DNA from: Isoetes taiwanensis
Lineage: Eukaryota > Streptophyta > Lycopodiopsida > Isoetales > Isoetaceae
Assembly: GCA_021234155.1 (NCBI GenBank)
Contig: JAJEKV010000010.1
Coordinates: 12,925,339-12,989,338 of the forward strand
DNA length: 64,000 nt
Direction: 5' to 3'
Numbering within the stretch: position 1 is the first letter of the stretch; each line of letters begins with the position of its first letter. Position numbers and translations under genes: made by a program. Below are positions 36,911 through 47,827 of the stretch, in pieces. Below the pieces are notes generated by a model. It saw only the letters and a list, made by a program, of their open reading frames with translations. It was not told where the DNA came from and made no database searches.

Positions 36911-36997
36911 GTTGGTCAGAATGTGGACACTGGTGAATGTGTTGCCATTAAAATAGTGGATAAGGAGAAGGTTTTCCAACGCAAGATGGTTGAGCAG
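36911..36997 (+). pseudogene. CIPK-type protein kinase exon fragment
   Basis: 29 codons in phase 0: VGQNVDTGECVAIKIVDKEK, then VFQRKMVEQ and a GTACAT donor. This matches the N-lobe of CBL-interacting protein kinases, including the ATP-anchoring Lys in VAIKI. The intron position after M(V/I)xQ is the one used in intron-containing CIPK genes (family knowledge). No glycine loop precedes it and no catalytic loop or NAF motif follows nearby. The piece therefore looks like a displaced single exon joined to repeat DNA. Confidence 0.65.
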
Positions 36998-37369
36998 GTA
37001 CATGTTCTTTTATAATCTATGTTGGTTTTGCTTTTCGCATTTTCAAGGCCCAATTTCTGGCAAATAGTTTCACCGCCGAGCTATAGCAGATAAGACTTTG
37101 TTCGCCATTACTGTGTGCACGTACTCTGTTTACATTTGTATCATTATGCTTGCTTCTGTTCTTTGATGAGAAAAGCAATGAGCTAAAGAGCCCTTTTCGT
37201 CATCTCTATTTCTGATTCTAAACTTCTTGTCCCCGGTTGTCCAACATAGCAGACCGGCTTTAGCATACTGGCACTTATATTTCCAATTCTTGAGCTTTGT
37301 AGAGGACGAAGACGGGTGAGGAGTCCTTTGTGCCGAAGAAGCCCTCCTCCATAACTAGTTTGCTTTTAG

Positions 37370-37535
37370 CTTTGAGGACGAGCAGGTTGAACCTGGGCTT
37401 CAGAAAAGTAAGAAGAAAGCAGGTTTGTTACTGGGCATGGCTCAGGTCATAAGCACAAGGCCTTCTGCGCTCATGAAGGCGAGGATTCTTGAGCTCCAGA
37501 GGATGCAATTCATCTTGGAGGTTCTAATCGTGTAA
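37370..37535 (+). CDS. possible terminal exon, unrecognised
   Basis: A strong acceptor (TTTGCTTTTAG) is followed by 54 codons and a TAA: FEDEQVEPGLQKSKKKAGLL, then STRPSALMKARILELQRMQF. A coding-like stretch in another frame lies just upstream (TKTGEESFVPKKPSS), so it may be one exon with a one-base shift. Family unknown. Confidence 0.35.
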
Positions 37536-37721
37536 CATAGCCTTTGGAGCCAATAATTCTGTAGGCACTGTGTACGTCAGTTGGATGTCTGGATGTATTG
37601 GTATACAGCAGGTTGTCTTGTATTTATTGTGCACTTCACAATTCAATGTACTTTTTTCACACTAAAAATAACATGTGAACCCCGATGGTTTTAAGTACGC
37701 CCGATTTGGGTTGGCCTCCCG

Positions 37722-37970
37722 TGGAAACCCTTCCAAATTTCCATGGAAACCCTTCCAAATTTCCATGGAAACCCTTCCAAATTTCCATGGAAACCCTTCC
37801 TATTTTCCATGGAAACCCTTCCGGCTTTCATTAAAACCAGGAAGGGTTTCCATGGAAACCCTTCCTATTTTCCATGGAAACCCTTCCGAATTTCCATGTT
37901 TGGAAAATAGGAAGGGTTTCCCATTTGAAAATCGGAAGGGTTTCCGCGGAAAATGGGAAGGGTTTCCATT
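37722..37970. repeat. 22-bp tandem and inverted GGAAACCCTTCC repeats
   Basis: The first four units are direct copies of TGGAAACCCTTCCAAATTTCCA. Later units appear in both orientations (GGAAGGGTTTCC), giving several possible cruciforms. The block ends in a T run followed by AATATT. Confidence 0.95.
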
Positions 37971-38097
37971 TTTTTTTTAATATTTTTAATATTGACACGT
38001 ATATTTATGGACGATGCCTTTCAAGACGAACGCCGCCCATTAATGGTGCACGCTCATAAATATGCACGCCACCCGAGAATTCAAAATTTAATTCAAA

Positions 38098-38148
38098 TGG
38101 AAACCCTTCCTATTTTCCAATGGCATGGGAAAATAGGAAGGGTTTCCA
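38098..38148. repeat. palindrome of the GGAAACCCTTCC family
   Basis: Arms beginning TGGAAACCCTTCCTATTTTC and its complement flank a ~8-base loop. Same core as the 37.7-38.0 kb block. Confidence 0.95.
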
Positions 38149-38159
38149 CGTCCGATCAA

Positions 38160-38340
38160 AAAATTTCTAATCTTGCAGAAAATCTTCTTATCTTGCAACA
38201 TGGTTGTAATCTTTATCTTGCAACATGGTTGTAATCTACGTCGATCTAATCTTGCAAAAAATCTTCTTATCTTGCAACATTGTTGTAATCTTTATCTTGC
38301 AACATGGTTGTAATCTACATGGTTGTAATCTACGTCAATT
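38160..38340. repeat. TTGCAACATGGTTGTAATCT repeats
   Basis: Units containing ATCTTGCA, CTTCTTATCTTGCAACAT and GGTTGTAATCTACGTC occur four times in alternating short and long forms. Confidence 0.85.
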
Positions 38341-38451
38341 CCCTGACTCAATTTAGAAAGATCTGACATTATAATAGCTAGCCCAACAAAGTTTTGAGTT
38401 AACCAAAGTAAAGTAGGAGGTGTATAGAGGGGGTCGAGCAGTTAAGCAGTT

Positions 38452-38559
38452 ATTCTTGATCATCCACCTATTGATCCTTGCTTGGTTATTAAATCATTTT
38501 CCAGTGATTCTTGATCATCCACCTATTGATCCTTGCTTGGTTATTAAATCATTTTCCAG
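38452..38559. repeat. exact 55-bp tandem duplication
   Basis: ATTCTTGATCATCCACCTAT... to ...ATTTTCCAG occurs at 38452-38504 and again at 38507-38559 without a mismatch that I can see. Confidence 0.95.
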
Positions 38560-38593
38560 CACAGTAATTCTGGACTACATGGTATGTTTGGCG

Positions 38594-38650
38594 TAACCAC
38601 CAAAACTGCCAAGAACTATGGAGAATCTTGGCAGATCTGTGTATTTTCCT
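38594..38650. repeat. copy of the terminal repeat found around the captured pectinase
   Basis: Contains CCACCAAAACTGCCAAGAAC and GGCAGATCTGTGTATTTT. Both blocks reappear at 39873-39911 and, partly inverted, at 40116-40192. Confidence 0.8.
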
Positions 38651-39647
38651 AGTTAAACTTATGCCAATATATTTCGTCTTGATACCTTTCATTTAGTGCT
38701 GCCACAGTCCTAAATATCATTGTATTTACCTTTAGGAATGCACGCTGATATTCATGCTTAAATATTTCTTATTTGCCTAGGGCTTTTATTTCCTTTGCAG
38801 TATGCAGGCCATGCATTAGATGATGACACCCTTAAAGCACAAGTTTAAAGTTACTCCATGGTGGACTGTATAATAATAGAGATGAACAGCTAGACAAACC
38901 TTGTATGTTTAATCCATTTAAATCAAGATGCACATATTCCATTTATGCATTTATGCACGTTCCCAATAAATCAGAATTTTATAAGATGCTCAACCATCTT
39001 AATTCAACTGCTAGATGGTTCTATAGTGTTAAATAATGAAGCATAAATAACTTTTAACCATATGCCACTGTTCTATGTACACTGAAACAGTAGAAAAAGT
39101 CACTATTATATTAAAGTTCCATAGCAGAATCACTGAGAAAAAGCATTTGCACTGTATCTATTAAATTATCAAAAACGAATCCATTCATGTTCTACAATAT
39201 TAAAATGTTGGTGGATCTGCTTATGATTTTAGACCACCTTGCATTTCCTGTATCTATATCTGCATACCAGTTATACAGGCCATATTTCACTTCAATTTAT
39301 TCTCAAGAAAACTGTGGCATATGAGTTTCAAACAGCAGGGTATTATACTTAACCTTCTCAAGTGGCATGCAGAACATGACAGAGTAAATCTATAGCTCTG
39401 TGATCATTATCTTATACAAATTAATTATATCCTTTTGTACCTAAGCATAAAAAGATGCCGTACAAGAGATTACTCTACACACGGTGTGCACAAATTTCCT
39501 ACAACAAATAAGGCAGATAAACTAGGCAAAAACTAGGCAGATCTGCTTATGCCCTTCAGAGTACTGGTGAAATTTTGTCTAGCCTTTTAAGAATGGATTG
39601 CTCAATGCAAAAAGCAATGTAAAATGAAAACTACTATTAAGAGAAAC

Positions 39648-40467
39648 CTGGTTGAGTTGAAGCTTCTCTACTTCCTCAAAATCGTCAGCATCCAATGGAA
39701 CAACGTCCACAGCTTCTGGAGCAGCAGCACTGTTTGTGCCATCTTCATTTGGCCGCATGATGTGCCACAGTTTTTCCTCTTACTTGCATAGTGCATTAAG
39801 ATCAATGCATGCAAGCCTGTTCAGATTCAAACGATCTTGCCAGATCCCAAAATGATGGGGAATATAAGGATGTCTTGAACTATGGAGAATCTTGGCGGAT
39901 CTGTGTATTTTGGATCTAATGTGACCCTGCATCTCCATGCCGATGCCACAATTTTTGGCGGCACAAACAGGAAGATTATCCGGCAGATGGGAAGAATCGA
40001 TGGTATGTGATTTTGGCCGAGGATGCTGAAAATGTGGGCATAACAGGGGGATCGATTAATGGGCAGGGATTGAAATTTGTGGTGCAGTTTAATTTTCCTG
40101 CCAAGACCCGGCAGGAAAATACACAGATCCGCCATGAACAAGAACTATGCCAGATCTCTGCCAAGAACTATGTAGCCACCAAAACTGCAAGAACAACCTG
40201 CAAATGCAACAAGAACCGTTAGAAATAGCAAAAAAAAAAACGAAAAAGGAATAACACATACAAGATTTCAGCAAGAAGCACCTGGGCAGGAAGATCGTCT
40301 CCTAGTGCCTCAAAAGAGCTCCTCCAATCCAAAAATGAGGCACTCCACCGGCCTGGCAGCTCATTGATGGAGCTCTCGCTGGAACAAAGCTTTGAAAAAA
40401 CAGGGGAATTACCAAGAAAACTGCCGGAAGAAGAGTAAGAACCAATTTTCTGGAAAAAGCTCTTCAA
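39648..40467 (-). CDS. two-exon partial gene, unrecognised
   Basis: Exon 1 (40467-40282) starts at ATG 40467 and encodes 62 residues: a Ser-rich N-terminus (SYSSSGSFLGN), NELPGRWSASFLDWRSSFEA and DDLPAQ, followed by a GTGCTT donor. Exon 2 (39776-39648) has 43 codons in phase 0: EKLWHIMRPNEDGTNSAAAP, VPLDADDFEEVEKLQLNQ, then a GTTTCT donor. Both borders and phases fit, so a real gene continuing to the left is likely. I did not find further exons. Its intron contains the captured pectinase fragment, and its start codon is 8 bases from an inverted-repeat arm. Product unknown. Confidence 0.45.
39894..40133 (+). mobile_element. TIR-flanked unit carrying a polygalacturonase (GH28) fragment
   Basis: GGCGGATCTGTGTATTTT at 39894-39911 is repeated exactly in inverse at 40116-40133. 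Between them, on the plus strand, are VTLHLHADATIFGGTN and, one frame off, WYVILAEDAENVGITGGS and INGQGLKFVVQF. This is the start of the right-handed beta-helix of plant GH28 pectinases. The reading shift at GATGGTATG is cured by one added T. No catalytic Asp region is present. Inner ends form a GCCAAGACCCGGC hairpin. It lies within the intron of the minus-strand gene. A Pack-type transposon with a captured gene piece is the best reading. Confidence 0.6.
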
Positions 40468-40474
40468 TCAGAGC

Positions 40475-40654
40475 CGTAAAGTTCGGGGGGAGGATATTTC
40501 GCCATATTTCAGGCCTAGATTAAAACAGACAATCGCTTCCTCTCCTCCGATGTTGGCTTCATCTCCTTCGATGCTGGCTGATAATGGAGTAATCAAACTT
40601 TTGTGGCTACGATGGCGCCACGTGGCAAGAAATATCCTCCCCCCGAACTTTACG
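40475..40654. repeat. foldback element with ~30-bp inverted repeats
   Basis: CGTAAAGTTCGGGGGGAGGA... (40475-40504) is complementary to 40623-40654 apart from two extra bases. The ~118-base spacer lacks coding sequence. The left arm begins 8 bases upstream of ATG 40467 of the minus-strand gene. Confidence 0.85.
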
Positions 40655-40667
40655 TGAGGACATGTTC

Positions 40668-40750
40668 GCCCGCAGGCCCTTACGCGGGGTGTGGACCAGG
40701 CTCGCCCTGCCGGGCTCGCCAGGTCCTTACCCCGTGTAAGGGCCTGCAAC
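40668..40750. repeat. GC-rich imperfect hairpin
   Basis: GCAGGCCCTTACGCGGGGT...GGACC pairs with GGTCCTTACCCCGTGTAAGG GCCTGC around a GC-rich loop. It directly follows the foldback element, and the two may form one compound unit. Confidence 0.8.
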
Positions 40751-40830
40751 ATTACCTCTACCGTAAAAATTTAATTCTATGCATTAATTACCGGTGGATG
40801 TCTCGAAAATCCAAAAATATAATATTCTTA

Positions 40831-40873
40831 TGGAAACCCTTCCGAATTTCAGGGAAATTTGGAAGGGTTTCCA
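40831..40873. repeat. third palindrome of the GGAAACCCTTCC family
   Basis: TGGAAACCCTTCCGAATTTC and its near-complement flank a short loop. Another GGAAGGGTTTC copy and a T run follow, as at 37.97 kb. Confidence 0.9.
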
Positions 40874-42173
40874 TCCTGAAATTTGGAAGGGTTTCTTTTT
40901 TTTTTTTTAATAACCCCAATCGGGGGGAGATAGTGTGAGCGTGTGAACCCTGTTTTTTCTTCATCCAGTAAATCTATTCTATCAAAATTGTACATACTAT
41001 TACAACATGCATTCTATTACAGCATGCACAGCTAATTTTTTTATTGAAATTTTAATTTTCACAACATAGCTATGCATTGTTTAAAATCGTGAATTGCATC
41101 TTTTTGCAGTAAAGAGGTGCAATGGTTTTCAATAGAACTAATGGAAATTCATTAATTTTCACATGATAGCTATGCATCGTTTGATATCACAAATTACATA
41201 TTTTTGCAATAACAAAGTGTAATGGGTTATGGTTTGAACAATGGTAGGTCATAGACACAACCATATGGCATACACAAACATATGCCATATCGTTGGGAAA
41301 AGGATATGAAATAATATATTATTTTTAAACTTTTCTTTTCAAATGACAATGGCTTTTATTCTTTGTGTATCTATCTATCAATGTAGGGTATGGTCGCCAC
41401 GTTTCATGCATTTAAGAGGCAAATTGTTCCAATGTAGCCGAATTTCATGCGTCCCTCAATCCGTCGGCCATTTTGGATACCTATTATTGTATACAACAAT
41501 ATTGTAAAAGAAAGTAACATAAAAAAATGTGAGATTAGCAAGTTATGGCGACTCAAAGTAGGGGGGGTCTAGCATCCATCGTCGTCATGCCCCTAACCAC
41601 ATATTGTAGTAATCGAGGCCAGGGTTCGCGGGGGTTATTGCTTCGCGGACACGCTATAAGTGCCACCTACCACGCACTTGATTGGAACTGCACGCCTGAC
41701 CGTCTCTCACGAACGGGACACATCCCATTAATATTGGCTTCGCGTCTATACTGTGGTCACGGGCTTAGATGCCACCTACAAGACCTATGCCGCCAGGTAA
41801 CGAGGTACTCACCAACGGTCACTGTTGCCAATTTTGCCTTCCTTCGCCAAAATTCGAGCCGATCTTCCTTATCCACTATCGGCCATATCCAAATTGGCCC
41901 GAATGTTCTCTGCCCCAACCGCAGGAAAGGTAATTTGCCATTAAAGCCCGGATTTTTGGAAATCTAGAACCACCAGTATGGGACAGTGGCATCATTCTAG
42001 TTATCTGTTTAAATTCAGTGTTCGAGCATCCTCTCTTCCATTTCGCTCAATCCTCTGGGGAGGCCAAGCGTCACAGGTAAGCGCCCACGTTTTGTTGTGT
42101 CTTTGGTCTTCAATCACCGCTGATTTCATGCTTTCTCTTAGAATCAGCTATGGATTACTCAAGAAGATGAAGC

Positions 42174-42494
42174 TTTCCTGGATCGGGTTCTCGATGGGAT
42201 GTTGTTAGGGGTGCTGACCCTGACCCCAAAAAATGGCCTCGGCGTGGGCCGAGCAATCCGCCATCGCCTACGAGCTCATCTACTTCGACGACTCCTAACT
42301 GCTTCAAGATCCGGAACTGTATGGTGACCCCAGCCAAGATTACAATTGCCATCGGGTCATCTGTGAATGTGGAGGTTTCCCCTGAGATTGTGTCCCAAGT
42401 TGAGCGGGAAAAGTCTGAATCCGATCTCATACATTGCCAGATTATAGTTACAGAAGGAGATCATGTGCTCTTCCAGAGTCGGGTTGGTTACTGA
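42174..42494 (+). CDS. possible terminal exon, unrecognised
   Basis: After an acceptor-like GATGAAG a 106-codon frame runs to TGA 42492-42494: FPGSGSRWDVVRGADPDPKK, a Pro/Ser/Thr-rich linker (PPSPTSSSTSTTP), CFKIRNCMVTPAKITIAIGS, then SPEIVSQVEREKSESD. The second half looks like a folded domain. Family unknown; no other exons assigned. Confidence 0.35.
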   Translation, partial: FPGSGSRWDVVRGADPDPKKWPRRGPSNPPSPTSSSTSTTPNCFKIRNCMVTPAKITIAIGSSVNVEVSPEIVSQVEREKSESDLIHCQIIVTEGDHVLFQSRVGY

Positions 42495-42830
42495 CTGCAG
42501 CCCTTTTGTACAGAAGGCCTATTCTGGATCCCCTCCTCCCCTTCCTTTTGTTTTCTATTATCTGTTGGGATATCGTACGAGTTGCATGGAAATTTACAGC
42601 TTGTGGTTCCTTTTTAACTCGAGATGCATTTCTTTTGTAATGTCATGAGTTGCACATAATTGGGGTTTGTATCCCCCTTCAAACACGAAAAGCGGGTTTC
42701 TCTAACTTTGTACTCTCTGTCTTGGAGACTTGAACATGGTATGTATGTTCTTTCTAATATTTTTGCATTGATATTGTAACTGTTTCCCCTTCTTGTTACA
42801 TGTAATTCTCTAGTCCGATTTGAGTCGAGC

Positions 42831-44160
42831 ATGAAGATTAAGGGTGGCGAAGGGGAGAATGACGCCGACGACGGCAGCGAAACTGAAGATGATAGGTATG
42901 GCCTTGCCCACGAAATCGTGCCACGCGTGATTTAATTTGTATTACCTTTGAATTAAATCGCGCCATTTGGTTAAGACTAACTCAAATCACGCTTGGCGCG
43001 TTTGTATTGTTTGTGTTATCGTATCTTGCTGACCAGATACATGTTTGATGTTTCAGCTTGCATTGCGTTTCTAAGAAGGTTGTGGTGTTCGACCTAAATG
43101 GAGTCCTTTGCAAGACTTTTCCGAAAAATAAAGTGGCTAGAGATCAGTTTCATCAGACACCAGTAGAATCAAACACCAAGTGGATCTATCCACGGCCGCA
43201 CTTGAAGGAGATGCTAGATGAGGCATTCAGGTTATTTCGAGCAGGGTAGTCCTTAAGCCCAAATTTTCATAGGTGTAATTTATAATGTGAGGCGAATCTT
43301 ATCTTTTTTCGATTAGTTATGTTGGCGATTTTGTTTCGGGCTTCAATCTGAGTTATGTCCGTATACAGTTGTAAGCGTAATGCTCACATAATGAATATAT
43401 ATGTTACCAGACATTGGCATATGTGTCTTCACAAGAGAAAGGCCAAGCTGATTAGTATCAACATGAGAAAAGGATGGATCATGAGATCCATGTAACATGC
43501 ATGGTCCCCCTCCCTTCCCCTTCCCCCTTCCCCCTTTTTCCTGGAAATGGCAATTCAAAAAACTCACCAAGAATAAAATTCATATTAATTTTACATTATT
43601 TTTGGGGGGTTAAGGGGCGATTTTATAATAATTACCAAGAATAAAATTCACATGGGGGCGAATTCAAGAATCCATCATTTAGTGACGTAGGCTAACTTAT
43701 GAGTTATGAGTGGAGGGAGAAAATTTCGTAGACAAGCTGGCGATATTTTATTGGCACCACTCCTAATTGATCCTACTCAACAGTAGTGAAAAATAAGGCA
43801 AATGTCCAAAAAAATAGCCTTTTGGCGATTTTTCGAGCTTAAGGGCTACCCTGATTTCGAGTTGGTATTTGGTCATCCATGGAACTAAGGAACATCAAGG
43901 ATAGTTTAGAGGCACTGGAGGAAATGCGTAGACATTGGTTGGCCTTTTGGGATCAGAACAAATGTGTGAAGTTCACTAATTCCAAGGATCCAACAGGCAA
44001 GCCTATCTTCATCAAACACTTGAGTAACATGATGGACGAACTTGGTATCGAGAATAAGGATGATATAATCATAGTGGATGATGATGCTCTCAAATGCTTC
44101 TACAATCAAATGCAGGCCCTGAATCCACCATCTTACGATCCAAAAACTTTTGACAGATGA
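42831..44160 (+). CDS. FCP1/NIF-like HAD-domain protein
   Basis: Exon 1 from ATG 42831 encodes an acidic N-terminus (GEGENDADDGSETEDD). Exon 2 begins at 43057 after TGTTTCAG and encodes VVVFDLNGVLCKTF, the HAD motif-I site with Asn replacing the second Asp of DxDxT, and WIYPRPHLKEMLDEAF. Exon 3 (about 43857-44160) carries VGIWSSM (motif II), LAFWDQNKCVKFTN, KPIFIKHLSNMMDELG and DDIIIVDDDALKCFYNQ (motif IV acidic residues), ending PPSYDPKTFDR. Exon 2 should end near 43246 but the GGGTAGTC junction gives the right frame only if one G is dropped. The domain order fits plant FCP1-like proteins. Phosphatase activity is doubtful without the general-acid Asp. Confidence 0.7.
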
Positions 44161-46849
44161 TTTTCTGGTGAAGTTTGTGTCTATTATGCATATTTTTTTT
44201 TTTTTTTATTACAAGTAATTATATGTATTTGCACATGGTGCATGTTCAAATTATGCAAGGGTCCTGTGGTCATAATTTTCAAAATATGGAGCTTTCGACA
44301 ATTATGTTCGGCATTTGGAGCTTTTGCAAGATTTGGTCAGCATTTGCTTTTCCATATGATTCTCATCTATCTATTGAAGGAGGTAGGCCTTTTTATTGGA
44401 ATAATTATAAGTATTTGCAGTATCTCTATGTGTGTGAAACATGGCTATATGTTTAATGCTATATTGTCCATGATAAATTTATGCAGGATACAATGGCGAA
44501 TACTCTAGTAAAATTAAGCCTAAACTAATAATACGGTTATTGGGAATGACATTATGGCTTTTTTATGATATCTATATTAGTGGCAAGTTTTTGATGGTGT
44601 GTAGAAGAATGACATGTAGCTAAAAACCTATGGATGCATAATGCGTTGTCTGGACATAAATATCCTTACATGTGTACAAGAAAAGAATAACTTTGGAAAA
44701 GGGAAATACATGATAGTCTTGATTTTGTTAACCCTAAACCTCTACGCAAGCTTGGTGCTTGGTTGTAACAGAATCTTGAATAGCTTAACGGCAGCCATAC
44801 AACTGGCATACATCGGACTGAAGGAAGCAATAACCATTGATTTATAGTAAGACATTGATTCGGCATGATTTAGGGTTTCGGCAGATTAACGGGTAAGAAC
44901 CAGACGCTGATGCATTGCTTGAGCACTTTCGTGAACCCTAATTAGGGTATTCCGGTTTTGCCTCTCTGGCTTAGATAGCCAAAAACTTGTGCACAGATCA
45001 CTATATTGCATGCTGCTAGTAATCCAAGCTGAAGGGTCTGTAAACTGCCTATTCCTGATGGCAAAGAGAATGAAATCATTGTGTGGATGATGGCTGCTGT
45101 GTTTCTAAATAAGCATGACTTTGGTGGTGCTTCTTGCAAGTAATCTTGAAGCTGGTGGTTGTATGAGCATGTATAAATGACAATAATGTGCAAACAGCTG
45201 CAATTTTATTTGGAAAAGCATGACATATACAATCTTTGGTGCAAATGATTATGTCAACAATCAAAGTGGCAAAGATGCGGTGACATAATCGAATCCTCGT
45301 TCGACATCTAATAATCTTGGAGAATAATGTGGAGATGCCACCGCTATTTCTCTAAGTGAACAAAGCATTGTGGAACTTCTCTAATCTGCAGATCAACATG
45401 ACCAAAGGCAATTATCTTTGGAACAAACGTCTCCTCGTGTCCGTGATAACTCTATTTGTTATTGTGTGCATAGCTTTCTTTAACCGATAATAAGACATGG
45501 CACTAGTAATTTTGATATATGTGCTTTTCAACTTGATGATTGCATCAGTAGAATGCTACTATAATGAGCTACTGACCGTGTATTTGTGACCTATGTATTA
45601 GCCGCAGCAAAGACGTGAACAGATCTAGCTAGAAGTATATATAGAAAGAGGTTTTATATCGCAAGTGCATGACTGTGTTTTCTGCAGGTTTAATATTGTT
45701 GCATCGCAAGTAGGTGTCGATTTTTGTTAGCGGTTGCTCTACATTGAACTAATCTAGGACTTGTCTCTCCTATTGCTAAGTAAAAGGTATAATAGCCGTT
45801 TTGGCACTTGAGTAATTAACTACGGGCGGTTTGTTTTTTCTCGGCTTTGTGCTACACATGTTCCGGTGTAAGTAATTGCATGGCATTCATCATAACTCGC
45901 TTAGGGTCTACTATATTGCATGTATTATCTTGAACTAAATGCACTGCCTTGCTTCTTTGGGTACTATTACTTTGGATTAGAAGTATTGTGCTGGTCTTAA
46001 AATTTGAACATGAGCTATATACAACAGGGAAGTTGCCTATAAAAGCTGCATTTTGTTGAGTGCATATTGCCTACAAAAGCTGCAATTTTTTGCCTACATG
46101 AGAATGCAATAGTTAGCTTCTAGCTTTTGTTATCTTGGATATGGGGTTTCTGAGATGAGGTACAGATAACTTAAAAGCAGTGAGCAAGGGACATACATGT
46201 TTAAAATGAATGTTGCCGCGTGTAGAAACTCTTGTTATGATCTTTGATGATTATTTTCTTAACTACATTAAAGCTGTGATATGTGCATATTGTCTGCAGC
46301 TAATCTACATTTGTTATCTATGTGTTTTTGAAAAACAAATGAGGTGAAGGGCGAAAAGCTCAAGAAATCTAATGCTTACCTGTTAGTGACTTAGGCTCTT
46401 ACCCTTCTTAGGCTAACTGTCCTTTGGTTTCACCGCAGTGCTTAGGGTTTCTTGCTCCTTGTTGTGTTTTCATGATTAAAGGAAGCTATGATTCTACTGG
46501 AACTTTCAATAAGCAATTATGGCCGAGTATTTACATGACATTCTGTAAATTAATATGTGTAATGCGTTGACAAGGTACCATTGTATATAATTTATTTTCC
46601 CTCTTTTAAGATGATATGTGGACAATAATTTTTTGAATAAGGATATATTATTTCTTGCATTGCTTTCTACATGATCTCGTGTATTTGAATTCAGTCTTAG
46701 CTATAAATTCTGGTAATTTCTTTGGCTTTAATTTTTAAGGCTTAAGTCAAAGTTACACCTGTTTTGGCTTAAGGCTGCATATTGGCTTGAAGTGGTCTTT
46801 GCAAAAGGCCATGGATGGTAAAAAGTCTGTTTGAACAGATTTTAAAAGG
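44161..46849. other. intergenic DNA without a supported gene
   Basis: AT-rich with T runs. A small direct repeat, GTTGCCTATAAAAGCTGCA / TTGCCTACAAAAGCTGCA, is at about 46030-46090. No RNA gene or intact frame that I can support. Confidence 0.35.
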
Positions 46850-47240
46850 TTTTTTTTTTTTTGAGAGAGAGAGAATGGGGTTTTTTTCATTAATTATAGA
46901 AAAAGGTACAATGATGTGAGTGAGCCATGTAGTTGACTACTCAACATTAAGCATGTAAACAAAATAGACAAAATAGACATAAGTAAATGCTATGCTATAT
47001 AGATAGCAAAAGTGTTTGAAATTATGAAGTCCTTGACTGCCTTGTGGAAGGTATGAAATCTGCAGTGCTGCTACTGAATTAAACCAGTGGAGAAACCAGA
47101 ATTGAGCAAAAATGAAGTAACTGTAGGCAGCAATATGTAGACAAAAACTTGTAGATCCTGGTAATGCTCTTTTGGGATTCAGAATGGGAGAATGAAAAGG
47201 TGTAAATAGGATCATGAGGATGGGATGTTAGGATTGTAGT

Positions 47241-47768
47241 TCAGGAATTGGGATTTGGTAGGATATTGGATAGAAAATGATATGAATGAAGGTAGTCAAA
47301 TTTTGGTTGGAAATCTGGTTGCAGAATGAGAGTGTTACCATTTCCCCAGTTTAGCTCTTGAATTAGTCTGTCAGCATTGGTTGTGGACATCAGGATGATG
47401 AGTGTACCATAAGCATCTGCCAAACATCTGTGATGGTAATATCGTTGTCTGTAGTATTCAAATTGTTGGTCTATCATCCTTCTGCTATTACTTTCTAGGA
47501 ACCACCATAGTTGCACCATTAAGTATGTGCCTCTGCAAAACTCTATTGCCCAATCAATTTCCTGGTCTGGGATATCAGGAATGTCAATGTCTGTGATGCC
47601 TCTGACTAGGCCTGTCCATAATCCATCATATGTATACTGAATATCATGAACTAACCTCTGCCCTGGGAAAAGTGTATGCTCAGCTGGCTCAACTGATGTA
47701 TTAAAATCCCTGCTAAGGCTCATCATGTAATCTAGCAGAAAGACAATCATTGTCAGTAAGAGTAGCAT
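47241..47768 (-). CDS. third open frame of the outer LINE
   Basis: 175 codons, 59 bases downstream of the ORF2 stop, within the expected 3' UTR. It starts with a hydrophobic stretch (MLLLLTMIVFLLDYMM) and has balanced composition after it (HTLFPGQRLVHDIQYTYDG, IDWAIEFCRGTYLMVQLWWF, FEYYRQRYYHHRCLADAYG). No known domain is recognised. It may be a chance frame, a captured host exon or a genuine extra LINE ORF. Confidence 0.35.
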   Translation of the reverse strand: MLLLLTMIVFLLDYMMSLSRDFNTSVEPAEHTLFPGQRLVHDIQYTYDGLWTGLVRGITDIDIPDIPDQEIDWAIEFCRGTYLMVQLWWFLESNSRRMIDQQFEYYRQRYYHHRCLADAYGTLIILMSTTNADRLIQELNWGNGNTLILQPDFQPKFDYLHSYHFLSNILPNPNS

Positions 47769-47827
47769 TGCAATTTAATTTAAACAAATGATGAAAGCCT
47801 GTGAAATGACCAATATTATGCCACTTG

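Noticed and set aside
41545-41967. 140-codon plus-strand open frame in a GC-richer segment
   Set aside because: Composition is irregular, with no recognised motif, splice signal or domain. It reads like chance in CG-bearing repeat sequence.
46862-46875. GAGAGAGAGAGA after the LINE tail as a target duplication
   Set aside because: No matching sequence at the other end near 60.6 kb.
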